Below are positions 1 through 7,061 of a stretch of DNA of 64,000 bases, piece after piece. A model generated the notes under the pieces. That model was not told the DNA's origin and made no database searches. It saw only the letters and a list, made by a program, of their open reading frames with translations. Positions within the stretch are counted from its first letter, which is position 1; the number at the start of each line of letters is the position of its first letter. The position numbers were made by a program, and so were the translations under genes. Origin of the DNA: Tous-C4FEB sp044356555 (GTDB taxonomy: Bacteria; Verrucomicrobiota; Verrucomicrobiia; Opitutales; Opitutaceae); assembly GCA_044356555.1 (NCBI GenBank), contig JBIKWB010000021.1, positions 1 to 64,000 on the forward strand. Reading direction: 5' to 3'.

Positions 1-222
1 TCACAACGGGGTGTTCGGCACTACATCGCTCAAAAAAATCAACTTCCCTCGTAAACCGCCCCGCTGGAAAAACCACTCTCCTCTGAAACTATTTTCACTC
101 CCTGCTCCAACTGCGGAACTCGGGTTAGAAGATGGAGTCGGCGTGACCCCACCCGGCTTCTGAACCGCCCCTCGCCGCCCTCGGCACTTGCCAAATCAGG
201 TCCGCTCCGTTGGCTCCCGACC
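1..222. other. Non-coding leader, nothing recognised
   Basis: No credible gene or RNA was recognised here. It is less GC-rich than the following kilobases and presumably holds the upstream region of the first copper-island gene; the end of a gene to the left could lie outside the window. Confidence 0.4.
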
Positions 223-621
223 GTGCGCCACAAACTCTCCCTCGTCCTCACGCTGTGCGCGTGGCTTCTCGCCACCGGCAGCCACTGGGATGTGGTGCAG
301 ACGTTCGCCTGGGGCCGGATGATCGCAACCTACTCGGAGTCGATGTCCTTCACGCAGGCCGTGCAAAAAACCTTCAGCGCCGGCGCGACGTGCAGCGTGT
401 GCGAAATCGTCGCCACCGCCAAATCGCAGGACTCCGCCCATCCCACCACGCCCACCGCTCCCGGCAAGACCCTCGAGAAAATCCATCTCGTCTTCGCCCC
501 CACGCCCGCTGCCCCTCTCCTGATTTCGTCCGCGTCATTTTCGTGGTCGCTTAGCGACCAAGCCGTCCCCGTCTCCTGCCGCGCCGCGCCCCCCGTGCCG
601 CCGCCTCGAGCCCTGGCCTGA
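223..621 (+). CDS. Small exported Cys-containing protein of the copper island
   Basis: This predicted 132-residue protein begins with GTG. Its N-terminus (MRHKLSLVLTLCAWLLATGS) looks like a signal peptide or signal anchor. A CSVC pair near residue 67 could bind a soft metal, and the C-terminal third is Pro/Ala-rich. I do not recognise the family. It sits 140 bp upstream of a TonB receptor and beta-propeller gene, in the same position that another small exported Cys/His protein (20804-21187) holds before a second TonB receptor, so a role in metal handling at the envelope is inferred. The start is uncertain because no Shine-Dalgarno sequence is visible. Confidence 0.6.
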   Translation: MRHKLSLVLTLCAWLLATGSHWDVVQTFAWGRMIATYSESMSFTQAVQKTFSAGATCSVCEIVATAKSQDSAHPTTPTAPGKTLEKIHLVFAPTPAAPLLISSASFSWSLSDQAVPVSCRAAPPVPPPRALA

Positions 622-764
622 GTTCCTCCGCGTAGTGCCGGCCGTCGCCGGCCTTCGTTTCGAAGTGGCGGCGGCACCCTGCCGCAATTCCGCCTCGCTC
701 CAGTCGGAGCAACCGCCGCGCCGCCGCGCGCCCGCGGTCTTCCCAACTCAGTCCACGTTCCGCC

Positions 765-3008
765 ATGTCTCTCCGTCTCCCCCTCTGCTCCCTCCTCCTC
801 GCCTCCGCCCTTTCCGCGCAGACGACCAAACCTGCCGCCAAGGACGAACTCGTCGTGCTCGACCGCATCGACGTCATCGCCGAAAAGGCCAAAAACTTTT
901 CCCTCCCGCTCGACGCCGCTCCCGCTACCGGTTCCCGCCTCGGCCTGACCGTGCGCGACCTTCCCGCGAGCGTCTCCGTCATCACGCAAGAGATGATGCA
1001 ACTCCGCGGTCTCCGCACCGCCGTCGAATCCGTCGAATCCGCCGTCGGCATGACCGGCGGCACCAACTTCGGCTCCATCCCCACCTACTCCACGCGCGGT
1101 TTCGGCGGCAACAACGTCACCATCCTCCGCGACGGCATCCGCCAAAACACCGCCTCGCAATCCTCCCGCACCGTCGACTCGTTTCTCCTCGACCGCGTCG
1201 AAGTTCTCAAAGGCCCTTCGTCGCTCATGTTCGGCGAAGGCGCCGTCGGCGGCGCGATCAACTACGTCTCAAAAAATCCCGACCGCACCCGCCGCGGGGA
1301 ACTCCTCGCCAGCATCGGTCCTTGGTCCACCTACCGCCTCGGCGTCGGCCTCGGCGGCCCGCTTCCGACTCTCAACTCCCAGCCCTCAACTCTCAACTAC
1401 CGCCTCGACCTCGTCCAAAACTCCACCGGCGGCTACCAAGACCGCAACTCGCAGGACTACCTCGGCCTCGCCGGTGCCCTCGGTTGGCGCGTGAGCGACC
1501 GCCTTTCGCTCACCTATTTCACCACCTGGCTCTCCGATTCCGTCGAGAGCTACTACGGCAACCCCGTCGTCTACGACGCCGTCGTCAACACCACCGTTGC
1601 CGGCGCCCAACCCGAGGTCCGCCTTTTCAACGGCGCCACCGACCGCTTCGTGAATCCCCGCGTCGATCCCGCCGCCCGCCGCACCAACTACAACATCCTC
1701 GATAACTACGCTGACACCGAAAACTCCTTCAACCGTCTCCGCGCCGAGCTCACCCTCGCCCCCGACCTCGAACTCCGCAACGAGACCTACGTCGCCACCC
1801 AGCTCCTCAAATGGCGCAACCTGGAGACCAACACGTGGAATCCCCTCACCCGCCTCGTCGCCCGTTCCTCCTTTCTCCACATTTACCGCGACGACGTGCT
1901 CCTCGGTAACCGCCTCGACCTCTCCCTCCGCCGCCCGCTCTTCGGCCTCACCAACCGTTTCCTCATCGGCGCCAGCCTCGAACACAACGACCAGATCCGC
2001 GGCGGCGCTCCCGGCAACGTCCCCACCGTCCTCTCTAGCGTGTCCCTCCTCAACCCCGACGTCGGCCGCGGCCCCGTCGCCCGCGAACAAAAGACTTCCC
2101 GCGTCATGGTCGGCACCCACGCCTTCTTCGCCGAAAACATCCTCGAACTCACGCCCGCTCTGAAACTCGTCGGCGGCCTCCGCTACGACCACATCTCCCT
2201 CCAGCGCGACACCCTGTTCAACCCCACCACCGCCACGCCCACGCCGTTCGCCACTTTCAAAAAAGGCTACCGTCCCCTCACCGGCCGCGCCGGCCTCATC
2301 TGGTCCGCCACCAAAACCCTCAATGCCTATGCGGCCTATAGCACCGCCGCCGAGCCCGTGGCCCAACTCGTCGGCCTCGCCCTCGCCAACGCGGATTTCT
2401 CCCTGCAAAAGGGCCGTCAGTTCGAAGTCGGCCTCAAAGGCTCGCTCCTCCGCGACCGGCTCGACTTCACCCTCGCCTACTTCGACATCGAGAAAAACGA
2501 CCTGCTCACCTCCACCCTCGATCCCACCACCGGCGTGCGCATCAGCCAGCAGATCGGCTCGCAGAGATCCTCCGGCGTCGAAGCCGCCCTCGCCCTCTCG
2601 CCCGCCGACGGCTGGCGCATCGAGCTGAACGCCGCCTACACCGCCGCCAAGTTCGGCGCCTTCAACGAAAACCTCGGCACCGGCGTCATCTCGCGGAAAG
2701 GCAAAATCCCGAGCAACGTCCCCGACTGGGTCGCGAACGCCTTCGTTTCAAAACGCTTCGCCTCCGGCCTCACGTTCAGCGGCGGCCCGCGCTACGTCGG
2801 CGACCGTTTCGGCAATACCAACAACTCCGTCGTCGCCAAAGCCTACACCACCGTAGACGCCGCCGTGAGCTATCCGTTGGGCCGCTCGACGATCACCCTC
2901 CGCGGCCGCAACCTCCTCGACGAGGACCATGAGTCCATCGCCGGCACCACCATGCGCCGCCTCGCCGACCCCATCTCCGCCGAACTCACTCTCCGCACTC
3001 TCTTCTAA
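765..3008 (+). CDS. TonB-dependent outer membrane receptor (copper-island)
   Basis: The 747-residue protein has a short signal peptide (MSLRLPLCSLLLASALSAQ), a plug domain over about residues 45-160 (LPASVSVITQEMM, TRGFGGNNVTILRDGIRQ, LDRVEVLKGPSSLMFGEGAVGGAINYVSK in segments) and a long beta-barrel ending in Phe (TLRTLF), the usual outer-membrane signature. It resembles siderophore-type receptors; the neighbouring copper genes suggest a copper or copper-chelate ligand, which is inference. Residues about 201-212 (PTLNSQPSTLNY) are encoded by a heptanucleotide repeat array that looks inserted in a barrel strand or loop. The start is ATG. The next gene, a beta-propeller protein, is probably cotranscribed despite two repeat elements between them. 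Confidence 0.92.
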   Translation: MSLRLPLCSLLLASALSAQTTKPAAKDELVVLDRIDVIAEKAKNFSLPLDAAPATGSRLGLTVRDLPASVSVITQEMMQLRGLRTAVESVESAVGMTGGTNFGSIPTYSTRGFGGNNVTILRDGIRQNTASQSSRTVDSFLLDRVEVLKGPSSLMFGEGAVGGAINYVSKNPDRTRRGELLASIGPWSTYRLGVGLGGPLPTLNSQPSTLNYRLDLVQNSTGGYQDRNSQDYLGLAGALGWRVSDRLSLTYFTTWLSDSVESYYGNPVVYDAVVNTTVAGAQPEVRLFNGATDRFVNPRVDPAARRTNYNILDNYADTENSFNRLRAELTLAPDLELRNETYVATQLLKWRNLETNTWNPLTRLVARSSFLHIYRDDVLLGNRLDLSLRRPLFGLTNRFLIGASLEHNDQIRGGAPGNVPTVLSSVSLLNPDVGRGPVAREQKTSRVMVGTHAFFAENILELTPALKLVGGLRYDHISLQRDTLFNPTTATPTPFATFKKGYRPLTGRAGLIWSATKTLNAYAAYSTAAEPVAQLVGLALANADFSLQKGRQFEVGLKGSLLRDRLDFTLAYFDIEKNDLLTSTLDPTTGVRISQQIGSQRSSGVEAALALSPADGWRIELNAAYTAAKFGAFNENLGTGVISRKGKIPSNVPDWVANAFVSKRFASGLTFSGGPRYVGDRFGNTNNSVVAKAYTTVDAAVSYPLGRSTITLRGRNLLDEDHESIAGTTMRRLADPISAELTLRTLF
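1366..1400 (+). repeat. In-gene heptanucleotide array
   Basis: About five degenerate 7-nt units (consensus AACTCTC, variants AACTCCC and AGCCCTC) lie inside the TonB receptor gene and are translated in frame as a Leu-Asn-Ser-Gln-type stretch. The same unit type recurs at 3234-3264 and 44272-44302. Confidence 0.75.
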
Positions 3009-3012
3009 AAAA

Positions 3013-3038
3013 GTAGGGCAGGGTCTCCGACCCGCCCT
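3013..3038 (+). repeat. GTAGGG-type palindrome after the receptor gene
   Basis: A GTAGGG-led near-palindrome with central GTCTCCGA lies 4 bp after the stop codon. Its arms are GGGCAGGG and CCCGCCC, with one mismatch. It could act as a terminator or mRNA-stabilising hairpin. Similar copies are at 6977-7003 and 23388-23413. Confidence 0.7.
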
Positions 3039-3050
3039 TTCAATTTTCCG

Positions 3051-3088
3051 GTCATTGCGAGGAGCGCAGCGACGCGGCAATCCATCTG
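3051..3088 (+). repeat. GTCATTGCGAGGAGCG-type dispersed palindrome
   Basis: The segment starting GTCATTGCGAGGAGCGCAGC and ending GCGGCAATCC has ATTGC/GCAAT outer arms. It matches, from memory, a REP-like palindrome type found in many unrelated bacteria. It is intergenic and directly follows the GTAGGG palindrome. Confidence 0.6.
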
Positions 3089-3152
3089 CTCATTCGTCAC
3101 GCGCCTCGCGTCCCCCGCCGTCGCAAAGTCCAATCATTCTCCCCCCTCTCCC

Positions 3153-4517
3153 ATGCGCCCTCTTCCCTCCGCCATGCTCTCCGCCCTGCTCCTCGCCGCG
3201 CTCCTCCCCCTCGCCTCCGCCACGCCCACTCCGTCTCTCAACTCTCAACCCTCAACGCTCAACGTTGCTTCCCCCGCCTCCGCCGACACCCAGTGCTCGA
3301 GTCTCACCCGCGCCCCCGACGGCACGCTCCACCTCACTTACTACGGCCCCGCCCCCGCCGACGCCGCACCCAACGCGCGCACGCTTTGGCACGCCACCCT
3401 CGCGCCCAACGCCACCACGTTCTCCCCGCCGCGCCCCATCGTCACGACTCCGCTCCTCATGGAGAATTGGGCCGACTTCGCCACGCTCGTCGTCGGCACC
3501 GACGGCGCTCTCACCGCCCAATGGTTTCAAAAATCCGGCCCCGACGCCCGTGGCTACGAGGGCTGGTTTTCCCGTTCCGCTGACGGCGGTCGCACGTGGC
3601 GACCGCCCGCGCGGCTCGGTCACGAATTCGTAGCCCTCGCCCCGCTCAGCCAAGGTCGCACACTTGCGGTTTGGCTCGAAAGCACGCGCCCGCTCGAAGG
3701 CCATAACCACCTTCCTCCGACGAATCCGAGCGCCCCTTACCAGCCCGCCATGAAGCTCCTCGCCCGCCTCCTCGCACCCGACGGCACGAGCCTCGGCGAC
3801 TGGACCGTCGATCCCGACGTCTGCACCTGTTGTCAAAACACCGTCGCCGTCCTCCCCGGCGACCGCGTCTTCGTCGGCTACCGCGGCCACACGCCCACCG
3901 AGATCCGCGACAACCTCCACACCACTTTCGACCTCGCCACCGCTTCGTGGTCCAAGCCCGCCACGCTCCGCGATGACGGCTGGAAAATCGCCGCCTGCCC
4001 CGTCAACGGCCCCGCCGCCGACTCCCTCGACGCCACCCTCGCCGTCTCGTGGTTCACCGCCGCCGAAGGCAGCGCCCGCGTCTTCGCCCGCCTCTCCGTC
4101 GATGCCGGCACCACCTTCACCGCCCCTGTTCAAATCGACCTTGGCCGACCCATCGGCCGCTTGGAAACCGTCGCCCTGCCCGATCGCTCCGCCGTCATCC
4201 TCTGGCTGGAAATGAAATCGGAAAACAACGCCGCCGGGCTCTATGCCCGCCGCCTTTTCCCCAACGGCCAGCTCTCCGCTCCGCAACTTCTCACCACCAC
4301 CACCCAGGCCCGCACCGGCGGTTTCCCCCGCGCCGCCCTCCGCCTCGACGGCTCACTGCTCATTTCATTCACCCAAACCGGCGACTCCCCCCACGTTCGC
4401 ACGATCACCTTCAACCCTGCGCCGCTCGTCCCCCAAGCCGCCCTCATCCTCCGTCGTCCGACTCCGACCTCGACCCTCGTGGCTCAAGAATTCTGCATCG
4501 CTCCCGCCCTGCCCTGA
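3153..4517 (+). CDS. Exported BNR/sialidase-like beta-propeller protein
   Basis: The 454-residue protein carries a signal peptide followed by an Asn/Ser/Gln stretch (residues about 28-37) from a heptamer array. The body has the repeated short motifs of BNR/Asp-box propellers (SADGGRTWRPP, RAPDGTLHLTYYG, SVDAGTTF), so a six- or seven-bladed propeller is likely. A CTCC cluster at about residues 224-227 is unusual for sialidases and suggests metal binding or disulfides. Catalytic Arg/Tyr/Glu residues of true sialidases are not evident. Its place between a TonB receptor and a CusF-like copper binder suggests it hands over or senses metal at the outer membrane, which is inference. An alternative start lies at 3174. 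Confidence 0.75.
   Translation: MRPLPSAMLSALLLAALLPLASATPTPSLNSQPSTLNVASPASADTQCSSLTRAPDGTLHLTYYGPAPADAAPNARTLWHATLAPNATTFSPPRPIVTTPLLMENWADFATLVVGTDGALTAQWFQKSGPDARGYEGWFSRSADGGRTWRPPARLGHEFVALAPLSQGRTLAVWLESTRPLEGHNHLPPTNPSAPYQPAMKLLARLLAPDGTSLGDWTVDPDVCTCCQNTVAVLPGDRVFVGYRGHTPTEIRDNLHTTFDLATASWSKPATLRDDGWKIAACPVNGPAADSLDATLAVSWFTAAEGSARVFARLSVDAGTTFTAPVQIDLGRPIGRLETVALPDRSAVILWLEMKSENNAAGLYARRLFPNGQLSAPQLLTTTTQARTGGFPRAALRLDGSLLISFTQTGDSPHVRTITFNPAPLVPQAALILRRPTPTSTLVAQEFCIAPALP
3234..3264 (+). repeat. In-gene heptanucleotide array
   Basis: There are four to five units of CTCTCAA with variants CCCTCAA and CGCTCAA, translated just after the signal peptide of the propeller protein. The position in a linker may explain why the insertion is tolerated. 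Confidence 0.75.
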
Positions 4518-4566
4518 TTTGCCTTAAACCGCTTCCACCTCTCACTTCGCTCAACGCCCACCCACC

Positions 4567-4986
4567 ATGAAACTTCTCGCCTTCCTCGCCCTCGCCGCCC
4601 TCGCACCCATCACCCTCCGCGCCGCCGCCGAAAAAACCGCCGACAAAAACTGCGGCTGCGCCTGCTGCAAAGGCAAAGCCGTCTGCTGCTGCAACACCGA
4701 AGCTGCCACCCCGGCCTCACCGGCCCCCGCCGCCCCGAGCGCGCCCGCCGCCGCGCCCGAAATCAAACGCTACTCCCTGCGCGGCGTCGTCGTCGCCGTC
4801 GACGCCGACAAATCCGCCCTCCGCGTGAAGCACGAAGAAATTCCCGGCTTCATGCGCGCGATGACCATGCAGTTCAAAGTCGATGCCCCCACGCTCGCCG
4901 CCGCCAAAGTCGGCGTGACCCTCACCGGCCAGATGTCCCGCCAAGGCAAAGATTGGGTCCTCGAAGCGGTGAAGTTCCTGCCTTGA
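4567..4986 (+). CDS. CusF-like periplasmic copper-binding protein with Cys cluster
   Basis: The 139-residue protein has a signal peptide, then a seven-Cys cluster (CGCACCKGKAVCCC, residues about 29-42), an Ala/Pro linker, and a C-terminal domain (about 67-139) of the CusF/EcnB-like copper-binding fold. The hallmark KHEEIPGFMRAMTMQF supplies a His and the Met-x-Met pair. The Trp that caps Cu(I) in E. coli CusF is replaced by Met. The family binds Cu(I)/Ag(I) in the periplasm and passes it to RND efflux pumps. The Cys cluster is an addition and could make the protein a multi-copper sponge. A hairpin that may terminate transcription follows the stop. Confidence 0.85.
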   Translation: MKLLAFLALAALAPITLRAAAEKTADKNCGCACCKGKAVCCCNTEAATPASPAPAAPSAPAAAPEIKRYSLRGVVVAVDADKSALRVKHEEIPGFMRAMTMQFKVDAPTLAAAKVGVTLTGQMSRQGKDWVLEAVKFLP

Positions 4987-4995
4987 ACGGTGGAG

Positions 4996-5017
4996 CCCGA
5001 TGTCCCCATCGGGTTTC
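4996..5017 (+). terminator. Hairpin after the CusF-like gene
   Basis: CCCGAT and ATCGGG form a 6-bp stem around a GTCCCC loop, followed by TTTCT. It lies 10 bp after the stop codon and between convergent genes. It may be a weak intrinsic terminator or a dispersed palindrome. Confidence 0.5.
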
Positions 5018-5153
5018 TGTGCCTGTTGTCAGCCCCACTCCGTCGGCAATCCACCGACACCTCCGCCCGCCCGCGCCGGTGATCGGCCGACGACGCATTC
5101 CTACGAATTCGCCCCTCGGTGAATTAGACTAGCGTTTTCCGGCGGCTCCTCGC

Positions 5154-5774
5154 CTACACCCACCGCGCCAGCGCCGCGCGTAGTTTTTCTTTCGCCCGCG
5201 CCACCCGAGATTCCACGGCCTTCACCGAGCAGCCCAGCATGGCCGCGATCTCTGCCTGTCGCAGGCCTTCATATTCAAACAGCACCAGCGCCTCGCGCAA
5301 TTCCCCCGGCAGCGCCGCCACCGCGGCCTGCACCGCCGCCGCCCGCTCGGCCCGTTCCAGCCCGCCCGCGCCTTCTATTCCCTCGCCCCGGACCCCGCGC
5401 CCCGCGCTCTCCGTTTCGCTCCACTCTTCGAGCGCGATCGTCGGCCGTCGCCGCCACCAACGCAGTCGGTTGCGCGCGACATTCACCGCGATCGCGAAAA
5501 TCCACGGACGCACCGCCGCACCTTCTCGAAACTGTTCCCGCTTTTGCCACACGCGGACCATCGTCTCCTGCGCCAGCTCCTCGGCCTCGCCCGCGTTGAA
5601 CACGATCCGCGCAATTACCCGTTTCACCGGCAACTCCCAACGGCCGATCAGGACTCCCATCGCCGCCTCGTCTCCCGTCCGCACCCGCGCCATGAGCACC
5701 GCATCCTCCGCCGCCGCGCGCTCCGACCTTTGGTCACCTCCCGCCGTCCCTTGCCCCTCGCCCGGAGCCTTCAT
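5154..5774 (-). CDS. ECF sigma factor, CnrH/RpoE-like
   Basis: The 206-residue protein has sigma region 2 (FNAGEAEELAQETMVRVWQ, then RPWIFAIAVNVARNRLR) and region 4 with a helix-turn-helix (LREALVLFEYEGLRQAEIAA, CSVKAVESRVARAKEKL). It directs RNA polymerase to a dedicated promoter set. The ATG at 5774 is chosen because its TGATG context overlaps the stop codon of the upstream sensor gene, implying translational coupling. With the two upstream genes it forms an operon in the order anti-sigma, sensor, sigma, matching the CnrYXH/NccYXH layout that responds to Ni/Co in Cupriavidus. Here the surroundings point to copper. Confidence 0.88.
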   Translation of the reverse strand: MKAPGEGQGTAGGDQRSERAAAEDAVLMARVRTGDEAAMGVLIGRWELPVKRVIARIVFNAGEAEELAQETMVRVWQKREQFREGAAVRPWIFAIAVNVARNRLRWWRRRPTIALEEWSETESAGRGVRGEGIEGAGGLERAERAAAVQAAVAALPGELREALVLFEYEGLRQAEIAAMLGCSVKAVESRVARAKEKLRAALARWV

Positions 5775-6202
5775 CAAGGCTTCACCCGCACGTTCGGCGC
5801 GCCGGCATGATCGTGATCCGCCACCCGCGGCTGCACGATCGCAAGATAACGTTGCCCCTGCTCCGCCGGCATCAACGCCGCGACGTGTTTGAAATGCTGC
5901 GTCATTGCGTCCACGCACACCCGCTCCAGCCGTGCGATCTCCGCCGCCGGCGCCTTGCGTTCCCGCGCATCAAGGATCGCCGCGCAGTGCTCGCCGCACT
6001 CCACACTGAAGTCGTCGTGCAATTTCTTCACCGCCGCCGCCTGCGCCTCGCTCAACCGGAACTCCACCCGCAGCCACGCCATCGCGTCGCCCGCCCGCGC
6101 CGCCCGCCGCAGCGCCGGATCGTCGTTGAGGGTAAAGAACGCCGCAAAAGCGACCGCGCCCGCCGCCACGGCAATCGCCAGAGTAATGAGCCAGTTTCTC
6201 AT
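5774..6202 (-). CDS. CnrX-like periplasmic heavy-metal sensor
   Basis: The 142-residue protein has one N-terminal membrane anchor (WLITLAIAVAAGAVAFAAFF) and an alpha-helical periplasmic domain of the CnrX/CpxP/Spy-like type. WLRVEFRLSEAQAAAVKKLH is followed by ECGEHCAAI, whose Cys/His/Glu residues are candidate metal ligands, and a His-containing tail (VADHDHAG). In the CnrYXH model, metal binding to the sensor releases the sigma factor from the membrane anti-sigma protein. It overlaps the upstream gene by ATGA and the downstream sigma gene by TGATG. Confidence 0.82.
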   Translation of the reverse strand: MRNWLITLAIAVAAGAVAFAAFFTLNDDPALRRAARAGDAMAWLRVEFRLSEAQAAAVKKLHDDFSVECGEHCAAILDARERKAPAAEIARLERVCVDAMTQHFKHVAALMPAEQGQRYLAIVQPRVADHDHAGAPNVRVKP

Positions 6203-6504
6203 CGCATCGCCATCGCCCGTGCATCGAGCCGGCTCACGTAGGCTTGCAACATCTCCGCCCGCTCCACCGCCACCCGCCCGCGGGCCTGCTCCCTCCCCGT
6301 CCATGCGCCCAACCCCAGCGCCACCGCCAATAACACCGCGAACGGCACCGCCCGGGCCCGCGCAAATCCCGCCCACGCCGCGTCGCCCCGCGCCCGCCCG
6401 ATTCTCGCCCAAACTCCCGGGCGGAACCCGGCCGACGCCTTCGGCTCCACCGACCACTCGGCCAACACTTGGCTCAATTTTTGATCCGACGGTTTCATCT
6501 TCAT
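6199..6504 (-). CDS. Small membrane anti-sigma factor, CnrY-like
   Basis: The 101-residue protein has a cytoplasmic N-terminal half of about 50 residues (SDQKLSQVLAEWSVEPKASA), a single membrane helix near residues 52-68 (AVPFAVLLAVALGLGAW) and a short periplasmic helix. Sequence alone would not identify it, but its size, topology and position ahead of CnrX- and CnrH-like genes make an anti-sigma role likely. The start could be ATG 6504 or ATG 6498. Confidence 0.68.
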   Translation of the reverse strand: MKMKPSDQKLSQVLAEWSVEPKASAGFRPGVWARIGRARGDAAWAGFARARAVPFAVLLAVALGLGAWTGREQARGRVAVERAEMLQAYVSRLDARAMAMR

Positions 6505-6546
6505 GACCTGCTATACCCCGTGCCGGAAAAAATCCCTCAAAATATT

Positions 6547-6569
6547 CCGTGGGATTTTTCTGCCCACGG
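6547..6569. promoter_or_regulatory. Inverted repeat in divergent intergenic region
   Basis: CCGTGGG and CCCACGG form a perfect 7-bp inverted repeat with a 9-nt T-rich spacer. It sits between the divergently transcribed sigma operon (starts 6504, minus) and the YHS-like gene (starts 6612, plus). It could be an operator shared by both promoters. No sigma promoter motif could be assigned with confidence. Confidence 0.4.
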
Positions 6570-6611
6570 CGTATTACCCGCTGAACCACCCAATTTCAGC
6601 TCAAAATCCCC

Positions 6612-6980
6612 ATGAAAATATCCTCCCTCCTTCTCGTTCTCGCCACCGTCTCGGCCACCTTAACCGCGTCCGCCCAAACGCCCGCCGCCTCCGGCTGCAC
6701 CGCTCAAAAATCGTGCTGCCTGGCGCCTCTCGCCGCTGCCGACAAGCCCTCAGCCGCCGACGCCGCCGCGATCGCCAAAGCTCGCGCCGATTATCCCCTC
6801 AAAACCTGTCTCGTCGCCGACGAAGCGTTTACCACCATCGAGCAAGCTATCGGCCACGTGCACCGCGTCGCCGGCCAACCCGACCGCGTCATCTTCGTCT
6901 GCTGCAACGATTGTGTCGCCGACTTCAAGGCCGCACCCGCCAACTACCTCGCCAAACTCGACGCCGCCAAAAAGAAGTAG
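6612..6980 (+). CDS. Exported YHS-like Cys-rich metal-binding protein (paralog 1)
   Basis: The 122-residue protein has a signal peptide (MKISSLLLVLATVSATLTASA), a Cys pair region (SGCTAQKSCCLAP) and a domain containing YPLKTCLVADEAF and FVCCNDCVADFKAAPANYLAKL. This looks like the YHS metal-binding fold, where Cys residues bind copper or other soft metals. A second copy of the domain is encoded at 9309-9629, on the other side of the multicopper oxidase, which suggests that both serve the oxidase or the P-type ATPase. The TAG stop lies inside a GTAGGG palindrome. Confidence 0.78.
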   Translation: MKISSLLLVLATVSATLTASAQTPAASGCTAQKSCCLAPLAAADKPSAADAAAIAKARADYPLKTCLVADEAFTTIEQAIGHVHRVAGQPDRVIFVCCNDCVADFKAAPANYLAKLDAAKKK

Positions 6981-7003
6981 GGTTGGGTCTCCGAACCGCC
7001 CTC
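6977..7003 (+). repeat. GTAGGG-type palindrome supplying a stop codon
   Basis: The repeat starts GTAGGG, contains GGGTCTCCGA and ends CCGCCC. Its TAG is the stop codon of the YHS-like gene. The stem is less perfect than that at 23388. Confidence 0.65.
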
Positions 7004-7029
7004 CGCGCCCACGCCCGCTCCCTTCGTCC

Positions 7030-7061
7030 GGATTTCGTGTAGTTCGTGTTTTTCGTTGTGA
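7030..7061 (+). repeat. TTCGTGT nonamer-type array
   Basis: Degenerate copies of a TTTCGTGTA-like unit (TTTCGTGTA, TTCGTGTTT, TTCGTTGTG) overlap the likely start of the multicopper oxidase gene. Similar arrays precede other genes at 12336, 15394, 27691, 27751 and 29294. Confidence 0.6.

Noticed and set aside
330..1160. Long reading on the minus strand opposite the first TonB receptor region
   Set aside because: It is Gly/Glu/Ala/Arg-rich, has no domain, and arises from high GC opposite a clearly coding gene.
3153..4517. True sialidase annotation for the propeller
   Set aside because: Asp-box-like repeats are present but catalytic Arg triad, Tyr and Glu are not evident, and context is copper.
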